NCBI RefSeq assembly: GCF_000002425.4
Contig: NC_037263.1
Coordinates: 11,906,951 to 11,970,950 of the forward strand
DNA length: 64,000 nucleotides
Source: Physcomitrium patens
Taxonomy: Eukaryota > Streptophyta > Bryopsida > Funariales > Funariaceae
Direction of reading: 5' to 3'
The notes under the pieces were generated by a model. The model was not told the origin of the DNA. It was given only the letters and a program-made list of their open reading frames with translations, and made no database searches. Of the stretch, positions 11,849 through 27,363 are shown piece after piece. Within the stretch, counting starts at the first letter, position 1, and the number at the start of each line of letters is the position of its first letter. The position numbers and the translations under genes are program-made.

Positions 11849-13160
11849 AGCTACAAATAAGAATAGAAGCTACAAATAAGAGTAGAAGCTACAATGCTAT
11901 CTTTATTGGTCTTATTTTTTTTTTATAACAAAGATTTTTTTATTTTTCATCTTGATTTTAATGGATGTTTTCAATAAAAATCTTCAGCCTTCTTTGTTGC
12001 ATTTGCAAGATTCTTTGCTAGCTTCTATATATATTCATTAATATCATATCTATGCTAATAAACAAGATATTTTAATCTATTTTGATACTATCTTGAATTT
12101 AAGAATTCTTCTACTTCAAACTCTTGATTACTACCCACTTCTATAGAATAAGGTGGCATTTGTCTTCTTTCCAAGATATTCACTATCTTATATAGCTCAA
12201 GAAAAGATATGTGGAATATGGAATGCATCTTTATAGACTCCTATAGATATAATTGATAAGTAATAGGATTGATTTATTCAAAAATAAAAAAAGATCCATG
12301 CCTATGATAGTTTAACTTATCACAAAGATAAGTAGTCTTGATATTATAACAAAATAATCATATCTTGTTATCCATATTGAATTGTGGTTATTCTTTGCAA
12401 TGCATTGTTGTTGTTCAATACATTGTTCTCTTATCATTTTTGAGTTTTTTTTAATTACATCTTCATTTTTGTAAGTAGCTTTGACAAATAATTTTTTAAA
12501 TTTTCTATCATAGGATTATCAATTTTTGAAAAGTCAAAAGTATCAAATCATGGCTGATAATTATAATTGGAAAAAAAGATATTTATTGAATAGAAGAATG
12601 TATCAAATTATTATATGAAAATTCTACCAATGGCAAAAGAATTATCCAATCTTCTTGATCATAGTTGATGGTACATCTCAAATACTATTTTAGAACTTAA
12701 TTCATCCATACTATTTATCCATCAATTTGAGAATAAAAAGTAAAAAAAAACTTTATATCTACTAATAAAATCTTGAGAAGAATTTCTAAAATCTTGATAC
12801 AAATTGAATCCTTCTATCTGATATAATATCTTTAAGAAATCCATGATAGCAATAGATATTATTAAAAAAGACTTAGATATTTTTTTACTTATAATAGATT
12901 TTGTATATAATAAAAAATATACCATCTTAGTAAAATAATCTACTATCACAAATATAGAATCACATGAATTTGAAATTAGAAGATTTCTAATAAAATCCAT
13001 AGAAACAAAAGCTATGATTGTTATGAAATAAGTAATAATTGAAGAAGTCCATAAGGTTAATGACGAAGAGTTTTTGATCTTAAACAAATATCACTTGATT
13101 GTACAAAGTCTTCAATTGCCTTCTATATTTGAAGCCACCAAAAATCTCTAAATATTAGTT
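11849..13160 (-). pseudogene. Chromodomain and integrase of G1
   Basis: On the minus strand the chromodomain lies near 11960-12150 and the integrase core near 12640-13090 (VSMDFI, SCDSIFVIVDYFTKM). The glutamine codon between VL(E/K) and YLR is TAG at 12685-12687, one of four copies with a stop at this position. The integrase zinc region is near 13090-13190. Heavily decayed. Confidence 0.7.
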
Positions 13161-13399
13161 CCAAAGTCTTATTGTATCCAAATTGTTACATTGATGGAAA
13201 GTCATGATGAGCTTGAACAATACAAAATTGTACTTTATTTTTTAAAATGTATAATTATTTTTTGAAATAGAATAGATTATTTTTTAACTTAAACTTAAAA
13301 GTACCATGAAACTTAGAAGAATTATTTTTAATGTCATAAAAAAGAGGACCAAAGGACATACTTGATTGAACTTATTTGAAAAAGATTGGAATAATAGTT

Positions 13400-13644
13400 A
13401 ATGTTGATTTTATTGCTTAAAGATGAAAATGCTCTGGCTTTAAGAAAATCATTCTTTTTCAATCAAAAGATGTATTTTTTTCTTTTGATACAAGTTAAAA
13501 ATGTTAAAAAAGGTATTTGATAAAGCTTATTATTTTTTAAATCAATAAATGATCTTGAAATCAAACCTTTATAAAAATATATTCCAAAGGACTTACCAAT
13601 GATTCAAAATATGTGTTGACATGAAGTATTTGAAGTTCTTGTAA

Positions 13645-13683
<39 letters not shown>

Positions 13684-14970
13684 ATTAGATTTAATGTGCC
13701 TTCTAAATAATGATGCCATTCTTAAAATGAATCTATGATTACAAAAAGTTTTTTGTCATGGATCTTGTAGTTTATCTTAGCTACTAAAAGTTTTTTAGAA
13801 TAGAAAACTATCTAATGGAGCTTATCATGTGCTCCCATTTGTAACAAAATTGCACCTATAGGTAAGTCTAATGTATTTGTTTCCATGAAAAATGCTTTGG
13901 AGAAGTCTACGCAATACAAGATTAATACAAAAATAAATATTGGCTTCAAGGCTTCAAAAGATGCTTCAGCTTCTTTGATCCACTTAAGTTTTTTATATGC
14001 TAGAAATGTAAGAGGAGCCGCAACTTGAAAAAAATTCTTAATGAAGATCTTGTAAAAATTGGCAAATTCCAAAAAATATTGTATACCTTTGACTGAATTT
14101 GAAATCTTCCAATCTATGATAATTTAGATGTTTATAGAATCCATTATAAGCCATTTTATGAAATAATGTATTTTACAAAGTCAACTTAAATAGTGTGAAA
14201 TATATACTTTTTTATCTTAGTATATAATCTTGCATCTTCTATTTTTTTTGTAATACATGACAAATATGAATTTCATGCTCTTTTGTTTTCTTTAAGTAGA
14301 TTAAAATATTGTCTAAATAATAGATAACAAAATCATCAAGAAATTCATGAAAGATATCATTCATTAGATATTCAAAAGTAGCTAGTATATTTATGAGTCC
14401 ATAAGGCATGGTATTATGTTTGAAATGTCCATACTTGATTCAAAATATAATTTTTTATTTATCTTTTTTTTTTAATACATACTGGATTATATACTTTTTA
14501 TAGATTTATTTTCATATAGCTCTTTGCTTGATTGAATTGATCAAGAAGTCATAAAAACAAAGATAGGAGATACATATTCTTGATAGTAATCTTATTGAGT
14601 TCTTAATAGTATACACATATTTGTAGAGATCCATCTTTTTTCTTCACAAATAAGATGGGAGCTCTGACTAGAGATTTAAAATAGAATATGAAATTCTTAG
14701 CCAAATTCTTATCAATATATTTTTTTAAATACAACCAAATTATTTTGTGATAGACTATAGATTGGTCTAAATAGTGGTTGAGTTCCTTCTAAAAGATCAA
14801 TAGAATAATTATAAAAACAATGTTCTAAAAGAATATTTGTATTTTTTTTTTTTAAAGATGTCTTAATAATCTTAGTATTAGCTTGGAATGCCACTTGAGA
14901 TCTTTGTTCTATTAACAACAAATATGGTGTATATAACAAAAGTTGATCCTTCTTTTGCAACATGTATAAA
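13400..14970 (-). pseudogene. RNase H and reverse transcriptase of G1
   Basis: Minus-strand reading at 13812-14072 gives FANFYKIFIKNFFQVAAPLT, KLKWIKEAEASFEALKPIF and an RNase H start with DFSKAFFMETNT. Further right, RT words include the YLDD-region equivalent near 14310-14330 and VKKKDGSL near 14640, ending with the N-terminal linker LLLYTPYLLLIEQRS at 14712-14963. The many stops make it non-functional. A TA run at 13648-13679 replaces or expands part of the region. Confidence 0.65.
13648..13679. repeat. TA dinucleotide microsatellite
   Basis: Uninterrupted TA run of about 32 bp inside the G1 RNase H region. TA runs recur at 1763, 3905, 18249, 20376 and 20648. Confidence 0.9.
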
Positions 14971-16740
14971 AGCTCTCATATTTACTAATAATAGTTTGGA
15001 TATATTAATTTGATGGATTTTTTCATATTTAGTAGAATTTTAGGCTAAATTATGAGAAAAATGAAGGTTATAATAAATTTATTCTATTTGAAGGTTATAT
15101 TTTTTTATCCATGATAATCCTAAAATAATTAAATTAATAAGAGATCTAATTATATTAAATATTATTAAACTATTATGACTATTTATTATTATATCTAAAA
15201 AAATAGTTTTATATATAATATCTCCAAAAGATAAAAAATGACCACCTATTATTTCTACATTTACATATTTGATTTTTTAAATTAAAGATACATCTTATTT
15301 TTTGACAAAGTCTTTGTCTATAAAACAAGCTTAAGCTCTTAAATTTAATAAAGCTAAGACTTTGTAATTTTTTGGTCCTAAAAAAACTTTTATTATAAAA
15401 TAAGATGAAGGATCTAAGGAGAGAATATGACCTTTATTAGGTATTATATAAGATTCCAGCTGTATGGTCCCTATTATAGCTAAAAAAACTCATTTTTTGA
15501 CACCTTGTCATCTTTGGCAATCATACTTCTTATTTTATGATTGCATCATTTCTTTGGATAATATTGAGCAGTATGATTGGATTCTCAACAATATAAGCAC
15601 AAACCTTCTTTATAACAACAAGTCTATTCTTGCTCAGTAAGACATTTAAAAGGTATCATATCAGTTTGTATAGGCTTTGGCTTAGACAAATAAGCTTTTG
15701 AAAACTTAGAAGATATCACTATAGCTTGGTTTGTACTTCTTCAACCAAATCTTTGTTCTTTGCATCTTTCAAAGAATTAATTATCACTTGCAATGGCTTA
15801 AGCAATAAATTGCCCCAATGAATCTATTCTTAACATTATTAACAATAAATCTTTGATATTTTTTTCAACTTATATTGAAATTAATTAATAAAGACTTTAT
15901 CATTTCAATGTATGTTGTAAATAAGATTTTAGAATTCAACAACATATGTGGTGGCTAAACATGATCATTTTCATATCTATACAAGCTTAATTTTTTCTAT
16001 CTTTTTTTAATCATTTTTTCTAAATTTAGCCATAAATACTTTTAAAAATAAATTCAAATCATAGAATAGTCATAAATATTTTTCCATCAAAAGTACAAAT
16101 CAAGAAAGAACACTTCTAGAGAAAAGTGCTTCTATGAATCCAACTTGAGTAAATCTATGAGGATATTAAAAAGGATGCAACCTTAAATAGAGCTTTATTT
16201 ATTATAGAAACCCTCAAAACTTTGATTTTTTTCTATCAAAATTTTCTAGCATATTTATCTTTACCTCCGTTATACTTGTAGTAGTAAGACTCTTTAGATT
16301 CAATTGTGAACTTGATTTGATTGCTTTTCTTAATTACACAACTTCTTAATACAAACTTTAAACTTCATTGTTGACTTCTTTCATAGGCATAGGAATAATG
16401 CCTCTATGATTCACATTACAAATTTACAAGATTTCTACTCTTATAGTTTTGACAAGGTCATGAAGATCTGCAATAGCTGTAAATATATTTTTACTTCTGC
16501 TAATAGTAGCATCAATAATCTTTCTTTGTATAGATAACTCAAATAAATTCAAAAAATTAAACTAGCAAAAGATAATCTACAATCTCTAATATCAAATAAA
16601 AATTTCTATAAAAAGAGGTAATTTACTTTTTTAAAGAAAAAAATCAATGTTAAAAAACTAAATTATTTATTTAATGGTGGATACACTATAACCTTCAAAA
16701 AACATTAATAGAAGTAGGATAATCCACTCACTTCTAAAAC
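14971..16740 (-). pseudogene. Protease and gag of G1, decayed
   Basis: The protease end (LSWIKKYN-like) reads near 15100 on the minus strand. A zinc knuckle is recognisable near 15570-15640: C-L-Y-C, then a stop, E-S-N-H and a C after four further residues. Gag capsid similarity runs to about 16600. All frames are interrupted. Confidence 0.5.
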
Positions 16741-16776
16741 AAGACATAAATAATAAGTTAGATAATTTACTAAAGA

Positions 16777-17315
16777 TGTCAAGGATATGAACCTCAAAAA
16801 ACTAAAAAAATTAATACACTCTTATGTTATTTAAAAATACTAAAAAATCACTCAAAGATAGTAATATATTGAATTTAAATGATTATTGCTAAAGACAAAA
16901 AGACTAGAAAGTCTTAAAACAAGACTATGGATTAGGAAGGTATTGAGAAGAATGAATAAGGCTTCATTCTTGCGTCTATATATACTATCTAATTAAGAGC
17001 TATGTGACAATGTTCTATAGAACCTCCAACACGTGTTGACTTAGCTGGACACATGTCTTAACTTGCAAGGCAAGTTTTCTATATGTGTGTCATATAGTTA
17101 GCTTGTTCTATAAGCTACCAACACATGTAATGCATGGCTAACTTGTTGACCAAGTTTCTAATCTACAAATTAACTACAAACACGTAAAAGTCAAAGTAAC
17201 ATCTATAAAGCTTCTAAGAAGCTTCTCTAGAAGATATTATGAAATAAATCTACTTTTATCTATTTTTACTTAATCATATGGATAATTATTAGAATAAATA
17301 TGTATGTTTGTATCA
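16777..17315 (-). repeat. 5' LTR of G1
   Basis: Plus-strand TGTCAAGG start, decayed TATCA end, 539 bp, followed by the duplication AAAGA (17316-17320). The LTR palindrome TTAGCTTGT / ATAAGCTA is at 17098-17117 and a TATA run at 16974-16990. Confidence 0.88.
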
Positions 17316-17639
17316 AAAGATTAATTGTTATTGTTATAACTTCTTCCATCTTCAAGTCATTCTATCTATCCAATATCATTATATTGCCAACCATTGTCTT
17401 AGTTTCAAATAATGTTTGTAAATTAATCTATACATCAAATAGGTTCCATATTATTTTGATATCTTTATTTACTAGTTTTCTAAGAAACTATCTTAAAATT
17501 TCCAACACTTTATCTTGTTTCTTTTTTTATTTTTTTTAGCTCAATAAGGTTTGTGGGTTAGTACAAGAGTGATGTGATTTGTACAAGTTGTGAACCCAAG
17601 GCCAAAATATCATTGTTTTTGCTTTTATCTTTGGAATCA

Positions 17640-17900
17640 CCTTCAGATTCATTCACAAGTAAAGTGACTAAGTTGCAAAGTTCTACTCTTAGATTTCAAT
17701 TTTAGATCCATGGCCTATAATTATACTTTGATAATATGATCTTTAGGATCTACTACATTAAATAGATTATTTTTCAACAAGATATTTGTCATAACATCTC
17801 TCCATTTTACTGCATTCTTGCTGGAGAAATGATGCTAACCATTTTTCATATTTAGGATCTCAATTTCTCTTCTAATGAGACAAACTTACACAAACTTTTG
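17640..17900 (-). pseudogene. Possible Copia gag fragment of C1
   Basis: The minus-strand reading contains W-R-D-V-M, then LFNVVDPKDHII and LQLSHF, the pattern expected of a Copia capsid (W...M...L...LW.VV.P, later LSL). It sits between the C1 5' LTR/primer site and the G1 insertion, the right place for gag. Short and broken, so only a tentative call. Confidence 0.35.
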
Positions 17901-18080
17901 TAATCTATTCTCTCTTGGCTCACCAAGTTCTCATTAAAAACATCTTATTGCTCATTCCTCACATACAATCTTCATCTTTCAATCTGAGCATTAAAAAAAT
18001 TTAACACACACAAGGCCTTTGCCTTCTACATGAAGTCCTGTAACTAAGCTCAACAGGAGGAACTTGTGCTTGCATCAGCT

Positions 18081-18092
18081 GCTCTTATACCA
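18081..18092 (-). other. Primer-binding site of C1
   Basis: Minus strand TGGTATAAGAGC differs from the initiator-methionine tRNA primer site TGGTATCAGAGC at one base and directly follows the LTR end CTAACA. Confidence 0.8.
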
Positions 18093-18248
18093 TGTTAGTA
18101 CCTCATCACAGTTTACGAAGGTAAGAGATGAGTTAAGGTGGCAGAGCCACAAGAATATATACAGCCAGTAGCGGCACTCCGCCACCATAGCACAATAATC
18201 CCTAACTACGTGTATTTACTAGTACGTATATATCCTAACACATACTAG

Positions 18249-18280
<32 letters not shown>

Positions 18281-18284
18281 CAAC
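18093..18284 (-). repeat. 5' LTR of C1, with expanded TA tract
   Basis: 192 bp, TGTTAG to TTAACA, followed by the duplication ACCTC (18285-18289). It is longer than its partner at 59-214 because of a 20-bp GC-richer segment (GTGGCAGAGCCAC, itself a small hairpin, near 18138) and a TA run at 18249-18279. Confidence 0.88.
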
Positions 18285-18289
18285 CTCAA

Positions 18290-20100
18290 TTCTAATCCCA
18301 AAAACGCATTTCACCGGAATTACTATTCTTCTCCAAGTAACGGTTTAAATCCCGGCCTTGTCAAGTTGATATTGAGGTAAACAGCTACTCAGCCTCGAAT
18401 AATGATCTTGAACTGTTAGATCCTATCAAAGGATACATAAAATGGCCTTCGACAGTGGGGAAGTCCAGTCGCTCCACACATTCCCACAATCGCCCAGCAT
18501 AGAAAGGGCCCTGAGCTGTTCAATCTCTTGTCCCTGCGAACAATCAGTTATGGAAGACAGGCTCCTACGCAACTTATTCTAGGGCCTGGAGTTGAAATAA
18601 AGTACATAGAAACCATCGAGAATATAACTCTCACCTACATCATGAGTTACAAGCTGACAATTAGCAATACGGCTTCTGATCCACTTGTACCATAGCCTGT
18701 GAAGTACTGTGCAGCTGAAGCATTTTTACCTGAAATTACAAGAGCTTGGGTTCAGGTTTTTAAGTATATGAATTACTTCAGCTATCCTTTCGTGTCTGCG
18801 TATGAGTTTCGTTTCGGAATCGGTTCGCAAACTGATTATTTCTACATGTAACATACTTGCATATTGCCAGTAGCGATTCACAACCACGTCAAACAGAGGA
18901 ACTGCCATTAAAATTAAAATAATTACAAACTATGGGAGATCTTCCCACACATTTCTTTATGAATCATTCAATTGCTACTGCTCAGCAGCATTACCGCTGC
19001 TTCAGTATCCACATTTTGTTGATCGCATGTTGTGACGTAACTAATCGTTCTGCTCACAGACCTATTGATGCAATAACTACTGGTGCTTTGTTCATGCTTG
19101 AGGGAGTTAACTCTCGTTCGCTCGTTAATCCGAAAGAATCCCCACAAACGGTAATCTGCCGTATCGCAAAGAAATAGCTCGACCAACAGCATCGCCAACC
19201 CCACCTACCTCACGCAATTTTGCTTACAACGTGAATGGGATCATACTCCTCATGACGCCATCGACGAGATCGACTGGGTGTTGCTCCAAAGCATGCAAAA
19301 TTCATTAAAAACCTCGAGAAACAACAGGCCCACGGAAAGTTCAGTGTGAAACATCCAAATCAGCCTCCGAGCTCATCTTTGTGATCGATGCCCAAGTTAC
19401 CAATGCTTGCAGAGTTTGATTGAGGAAAACTCTTGCACATAGAAACAAACATGGTGAAACCAACATGCGCATTTCAACGGAAGGTTGCTTCTGGATGGTG
19501 TGAAGAGAGGCTAATACACAGTATTTCTAGAAGCCTGTGGATACTATTTCTTATCAGTAGAAACTGTTGCTTTTTCAGCAGCTTGGTGTAGAAATCCAGG
19601 GGCTGAAAGACTTCCCATGGACAAAAACTACCCCACAGTGGCACCTACCTTAGACTGGTACCCACGGAGGATAAATATCTGTAGAAGATATTCATCCATA
19701 CGCAAGATTCTGAAGAGGTTTAACTTTATTGTTATTATTACTTTTGGCATGTTATGTTTATCTTGGTAGTCTAAAGTTGATGTCGATAGAAATACAAGTC
19801 TGGAAGTAGTTCTGCAAATGTTGTGGAATATGTCACTAGAAAGTCTAGCAGTCGTGAGTTCTCAGAGTCCATTTGAGAAACATGTCAGAGTGAGACAGAC
19901 AAGTGAACGGTTTCAACAGATAATGAGGGCAATATTTTGAGGTGAAAATGGGAAAAGTAAACAAGGTTTGTAAAAGAAAAAATGACATGTGGATTAAAGC
20001 TCTTGAGACTTATGTAGCACATTACTAAACTTGAAAAAAGGTTGAATTCCATTTATAGAACTCTTCTCAAGAATTGCGAGGCCCTCTCATAAATGCTAAC
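18290..20100. other. Low-copy, higher-GC stretch without a recognisable gene
   Basis: Composition changes sharply from the flanking repeats and no retroelement similarity is visible. Short frames occur on both strands (18726-18908 minus, 18932-19177 plus, 18968-19204 minus) but overlap each other and show no domain. It could be an old gene remnant, a non-coding transcript or unique spacer; I cannot support a gene. Confidence 0.4.
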
Positions 20101-20523
20101 TGATTTAAAACAATTCGAATTTATTAAAAAATCATAATTATTTTAAAATTTTGATGCTTGTATCCATAGCATAGAGGTCTGCATGTTAAAAATCAAGTGG
20201 ATTTATAAAAAGAATCTTATGAATAATAAAATAAATGAGGTTTCGTATTCCAAAATAAATCTTATTTTACTGGATCTTTTGTACCTTTTGAAAAACATCT
20301 TCAAAGAGTATTTTTTGAGCTTGTATAGTTATGCAATCTAGTTGTGCGATTTGCACAATAGTTTATTTTTTAAGTTATATATATATATATATATATATAT
20401 ATAGCAATATAAACATTTTTTATATTTAAGATTATTAATTTATATACAATTTAATTGCTAACTTATATTTTCATATATAAAAATTTGGTTTTTGACAATA
20501 CTAAATTTAATGATACTTTTTGT

Positions 20524-20559
<36 letters not shown>

Positions 20560-20644
20560 GTCTTCAATTTAATCAAATTATATAAACTTAGAAGGTCTTA
20601 TAGTATACTTGTATGTTGTTTAGTATGTAACTTTAGAATTATAT

Positions 20645-20680
<36 letters not shown>

Positions 20681-22560
20681 CTTTTCTATAAAAAAAAAGT
20701 GAAAAAAAAAGTGAATAATAATAACAAATTTGTCTATAAATTGGTGCAACCTAAGAAATGTTGGATGTTAGAAAATTATCATTTTTTATATTTTTTTACA
20801 AAATACTAAATTAAAAGATATGAAACTAGAAAAGATATTATTTCATAGCTTATGGTCTAATTTAGAGACTAAAATATACCAATGTTTTCATTTGAAGGTG
20901 TTTTGAAGTATTTGTCGATAAGAGAAAATCGAATATATCAAAAAAATTCAAATAAATAAAAGAATTAAAACTTTAAAAAAAGTGATATTTGATATAGAAG
21001 AATAAAAATACTTAAATTAAAAGAAGATAGTTTTTATATAAATATTTTACAATAATTAATTTTAAAAATTATGAAATTAAATCAAAAAAATTATTGTCTT
21101 TTAGATAAAATTGATTACAATAAATTATTTTTAGATTTGAAGCAAAAATAATGATAATTAAAGCTAAGATTGGAGGTTGAGATTAGGAATTAAAGATAAA
21201 CATCGTTAATTATGAATTAGGATAGAAACATTCCAACCTTATAAGCTTTAGAAGTGAAAGGAATTAAAATGATAGCTTAAAATAAAGAAGATTTTTTATT
21301 TTTATTTTTATTTTTAGAATTTAAATTTATTCTTTATAATTTGGAAAAAAAATATTAGTTCATGATCATATAAAATATTTTTTTACATTCTATACATTTA
21401 TGTATTTTTGTAGGTAAAACTAATTATATTTTTATAGTATTTATTATATAAAAGTTTAAATAATATAAGATGTATCATTATAAATATTTATAATATATGT
21501 TTTTAGTTAGTATGATTTTTTGAATTATAAGCTTCATTTCTATAATATTTTTTAAAATTCTTACCCAACTTTAAATTTTGCATAATTTCTTGATTAATCA
21601 TATTTTTTATTATTTCTATAAATAATTTTAAAATTTTATTAATATTAAAAGCTAATAACTTCGCTATACAAGCTCTAGTTTAGCTTTTCTAATAATATTT
21701 AAAATATTGGATTATGCTTAGATTGTATGTACTTGTTTATGGTTCTATGAAATATCATGATAAGGAATTTTTTAGATATATGCTTTAATGATATTTTTAA
21801 TTGAATTTTACTTGACTATGAGACTTACACAAATTAAAAGTACCACTAGTAATCTTTTAAAATTAAGTAAGTGGTTTTTCTATCAATATTTTTTTTAAAA
21901 AAAATCTATGAAATTATGTAACTATTATAAAATTTTGTATAAACTATATTTTTAAATTGAAATTATAATTATCAATTAAAAATTTAGAAATCATATTATA
22001 AAAATAAAAAATTTCATAATTATTGGAGAATCTTTTTTCAAAAAATCTTTGTAGAAAAGATTTTAATAAGATCTTCAATCAATCCAAATCACTAATTTTT
22101 TACAATTATACTGAGATAAGTTTAGTAATCTTAATCAATGTTAGTGGGATGTAGAGAAGAAAAACTATAGAATCAAAGATAATTAGTCATAATAGAATTA
22201 AATATAATAATCTAACTTCTAAAAGGCTATTAAATTAGGTTGTATAAGAATCTCAAGAATTCTAAGAATAAGAATGTATGATCAATTAAGGTAGGGTACA
22301 TTATTGGAATCTTTATAAAAACATAAAATAGATAAAATCAAAAAATCAAAAATCAAACAAACAAACAAATCTTTATAACTAAAGAACCATTATAATAATA
22401 TATTATATAAGTATATATATATAGGGAATGAAAGAAGCTAATTATTCACTAAAGTGAATATTTCTATTAAATATAATTATATATATATGAACCTTATGTG
22501 AACACATTTGTGTGAAAAGCAACATCAAATTCATAAAAGAAATCAAAGAAAATAGACAAC
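20101..22560. other. AT-rich desert with microsatellites
   Basis: No coding potential seen. Contains TA runs at 20376-20403 and 20648-20677 and a 32-base T homopolymer at 20527-20558. No LTR or pol motif recognised. Confidence 0.6.
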
Positions 22561-22718
22561 CAAACTTGAGTCAACCAAATTCAGTGCCAAGGATTTGTAC
22601 ACTGACTGGGAGGTCAAGCAAAAGCACGGAACCAGTCTCAATCCAGTCTCGATGTTTGTGAGCACAATGTGCAAAGTTTGGACAAGAGCAATACACCAAA
22701 ATAGAACAAGAATAAAAA

Positions 22719-23288
22719 CTAACTAACATTGCAGATGAGTAGAGGTGCACAATTCCATCGTGGTCTCTCTGAAGCTGCAATTCTACGCCACAGTGGGCAC
22801 CTAGATCGAGCACTTTCTTTTGTCAATTGCTCTAAAACTCTCAATATCCAAGCTACAGTTGCAGCAGCACATCCCTCGGCAGACTTGATTTCATGCAACC
22901 GAAGCAGCTCATCACATGCATGGAACCACAATGTTGTCACTCTAGAACAAAAACATGTGAAGCCTGGAGCTTTTCTGAGGTGCTTGGTTTGTCTGCAGCA
23001 TGAACACACGATGTGCAGACCGCAATCTTCTTCATTGCACAGCTTGTTTATTTCTACCAAACTGTAATGTGTAGATGCCTTGAATGGCAACTTAACCCGC
23101 CATGCATTGCAATGGCACCGTTCCGTCGCTGGCTGGTTTGGGTGCAAGAGGTGCTTCATGACGATGACGGAGAGGTGCCGACGCTCACATTGAATATTGT
23201 TGGCTCTGGTACCGGAGTATCGGAATCTGGGGTGTGTCGGCCGTAATGCAGGGGGCGCCGCAAGGCCATCGCCACATGATGTGCTCAA
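22719..23288 (-). CDS. Uncharacterised 189-codon reading frame, doubtful
   Basis: An uninterrupted minus-strand frame in a GC-richer patch, cysteine- and histidine-rich (for example HIVCSCCRQTKHL and FTCFCSRVTTLWFHACDEL). No domain recognised, no signal peptide, no clear membrane segment. A 112-codon frame lies antisense inside it, which lowers confidence, since GC-rich patches give chance frames. It sits about 1 kb upstream of the endoglucanase on the opposite strand. It could be a lineage-specific gene, part of a spliced transcript, or chance. Confidence 0.2.
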   Translation of the reverse strand: MSTSCGDGLAAPPALRPTHPRFRYSGTRANNIQCERRHLSVIVMKHLLHPNQPATERCHCNAWRVKLPFKASTHYSLVEINKLCNEEDCGLHIVCSCCRQTKHLRKAPGFTCFCSRVTTLWFHACDELLRLHEIKSAEGCAAATVAWILRVLEQLTKESARSRCPLWRRIAASERPRWNCAPLLICNVS

Positions 23289-23289
23289 A

Positions 23290-26825
<3,536 letters not shown>

Positions 26826-27363
26826 ATTCCCGTTACTCAAGTTATAAAAAGATCAGACGAGATCCACTCACGATGACTTGTAGTACATGTATATTATTCC
26901 TGGCCGCCGATGCAGAGCTCATTACGGCCACACAAGCGCAACCATCATCACCATACCTCAATTAACATCATCTTCATACTCTTCAACGTCTTCAGAGTTT
27001 GTCTAGTAGGTATCATCGATGGCAATGGACAATATACCAGAAGAGTTTGCATAAACATGAGGTTCAGAGTTTAGTAGTGGTAATTCATGTGGGTCCATGC
27101 AGCTCCCGGCTTGAGTGGTGTGGAAGGAAGACCTGAGGAGCTGGGTCCATTTTGTTTAGGAAATGTCTGGATCTGGTTGCTGTGTGTTTCGCTCCCGGCT
27201 TCTTCACATCCCATTCATGTGTTGTAACCACAACTATGGAAGAATGCAGTAGCTGTTTCATGAAAGTGTTGTGTAGATCTGTTGATGTTGAGTTCCAGCC
27301 TCCTGTTTATTTCTTATGTCGATGTCTCCAATCCTTGCAGAGATTTGACATTGAACCAAAATA
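26826..27363 (+). other. 3' flank of the GH9 gene
   Basis: Low-copy, mixed-composition sequence following the stop codon, presumably 3' untranslated region and spacer. A 70-codon frame at 27152-27364 has no recognisable features. I could not place a poly(A) site. Confidence 0.4.

Larger units (their letters stand above)
2830..17315 (-). mobile_element. Ty3 chromovirus G1, inserted in C1
   Basis: LTRs at 2830-3368 and 16777-17315 are both 539 bp. The five bases AAAGA precede the first (2825-2829) and follow the second (17316-17320), an exact target duplication. Minus-strand order from the right is 5' LTR, gag with a broken zinc knuckle, protease, RT, RNase H, integrase, chromodomain, third ORF, 3' LTR. 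It is itself interrupted at 3858/11844 by G2. Stops and frameshifts occur throughout, so it is long dead. Confidence 0.9.
59..18284 (-). mobile_element. Copia-type LTR retrotransposon C1 (outermost host of left nest)
   Basis: Seen directly: two copies of one short LTR at 59-214 and 18093-18284, both beginning TGTTAG and ending in TAACA, flanked on the outside by the same five bases ACCTC (54-58 and 18285-18289). A primer-binding site (minus strand TGGTATAAGAGC) abuts the right-hand LTR and a purine tract abuts the left-hand one, so the element reads right to left. A reverse-transcriptase start of Copia type lies at 1202-1399. Most of its 18 kb is later insertions: G1 (2830-17315) and, inside that, G2. 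Own sequence left is about 59-2829 and 17316-18284, too decayed for complete domains. Confidence 0.86.

Noticed and set aside
18726..19204. Three short overlapping frames as genes
   Set aside because: They overlap on both strands, show no domain and have no convincing splice context.
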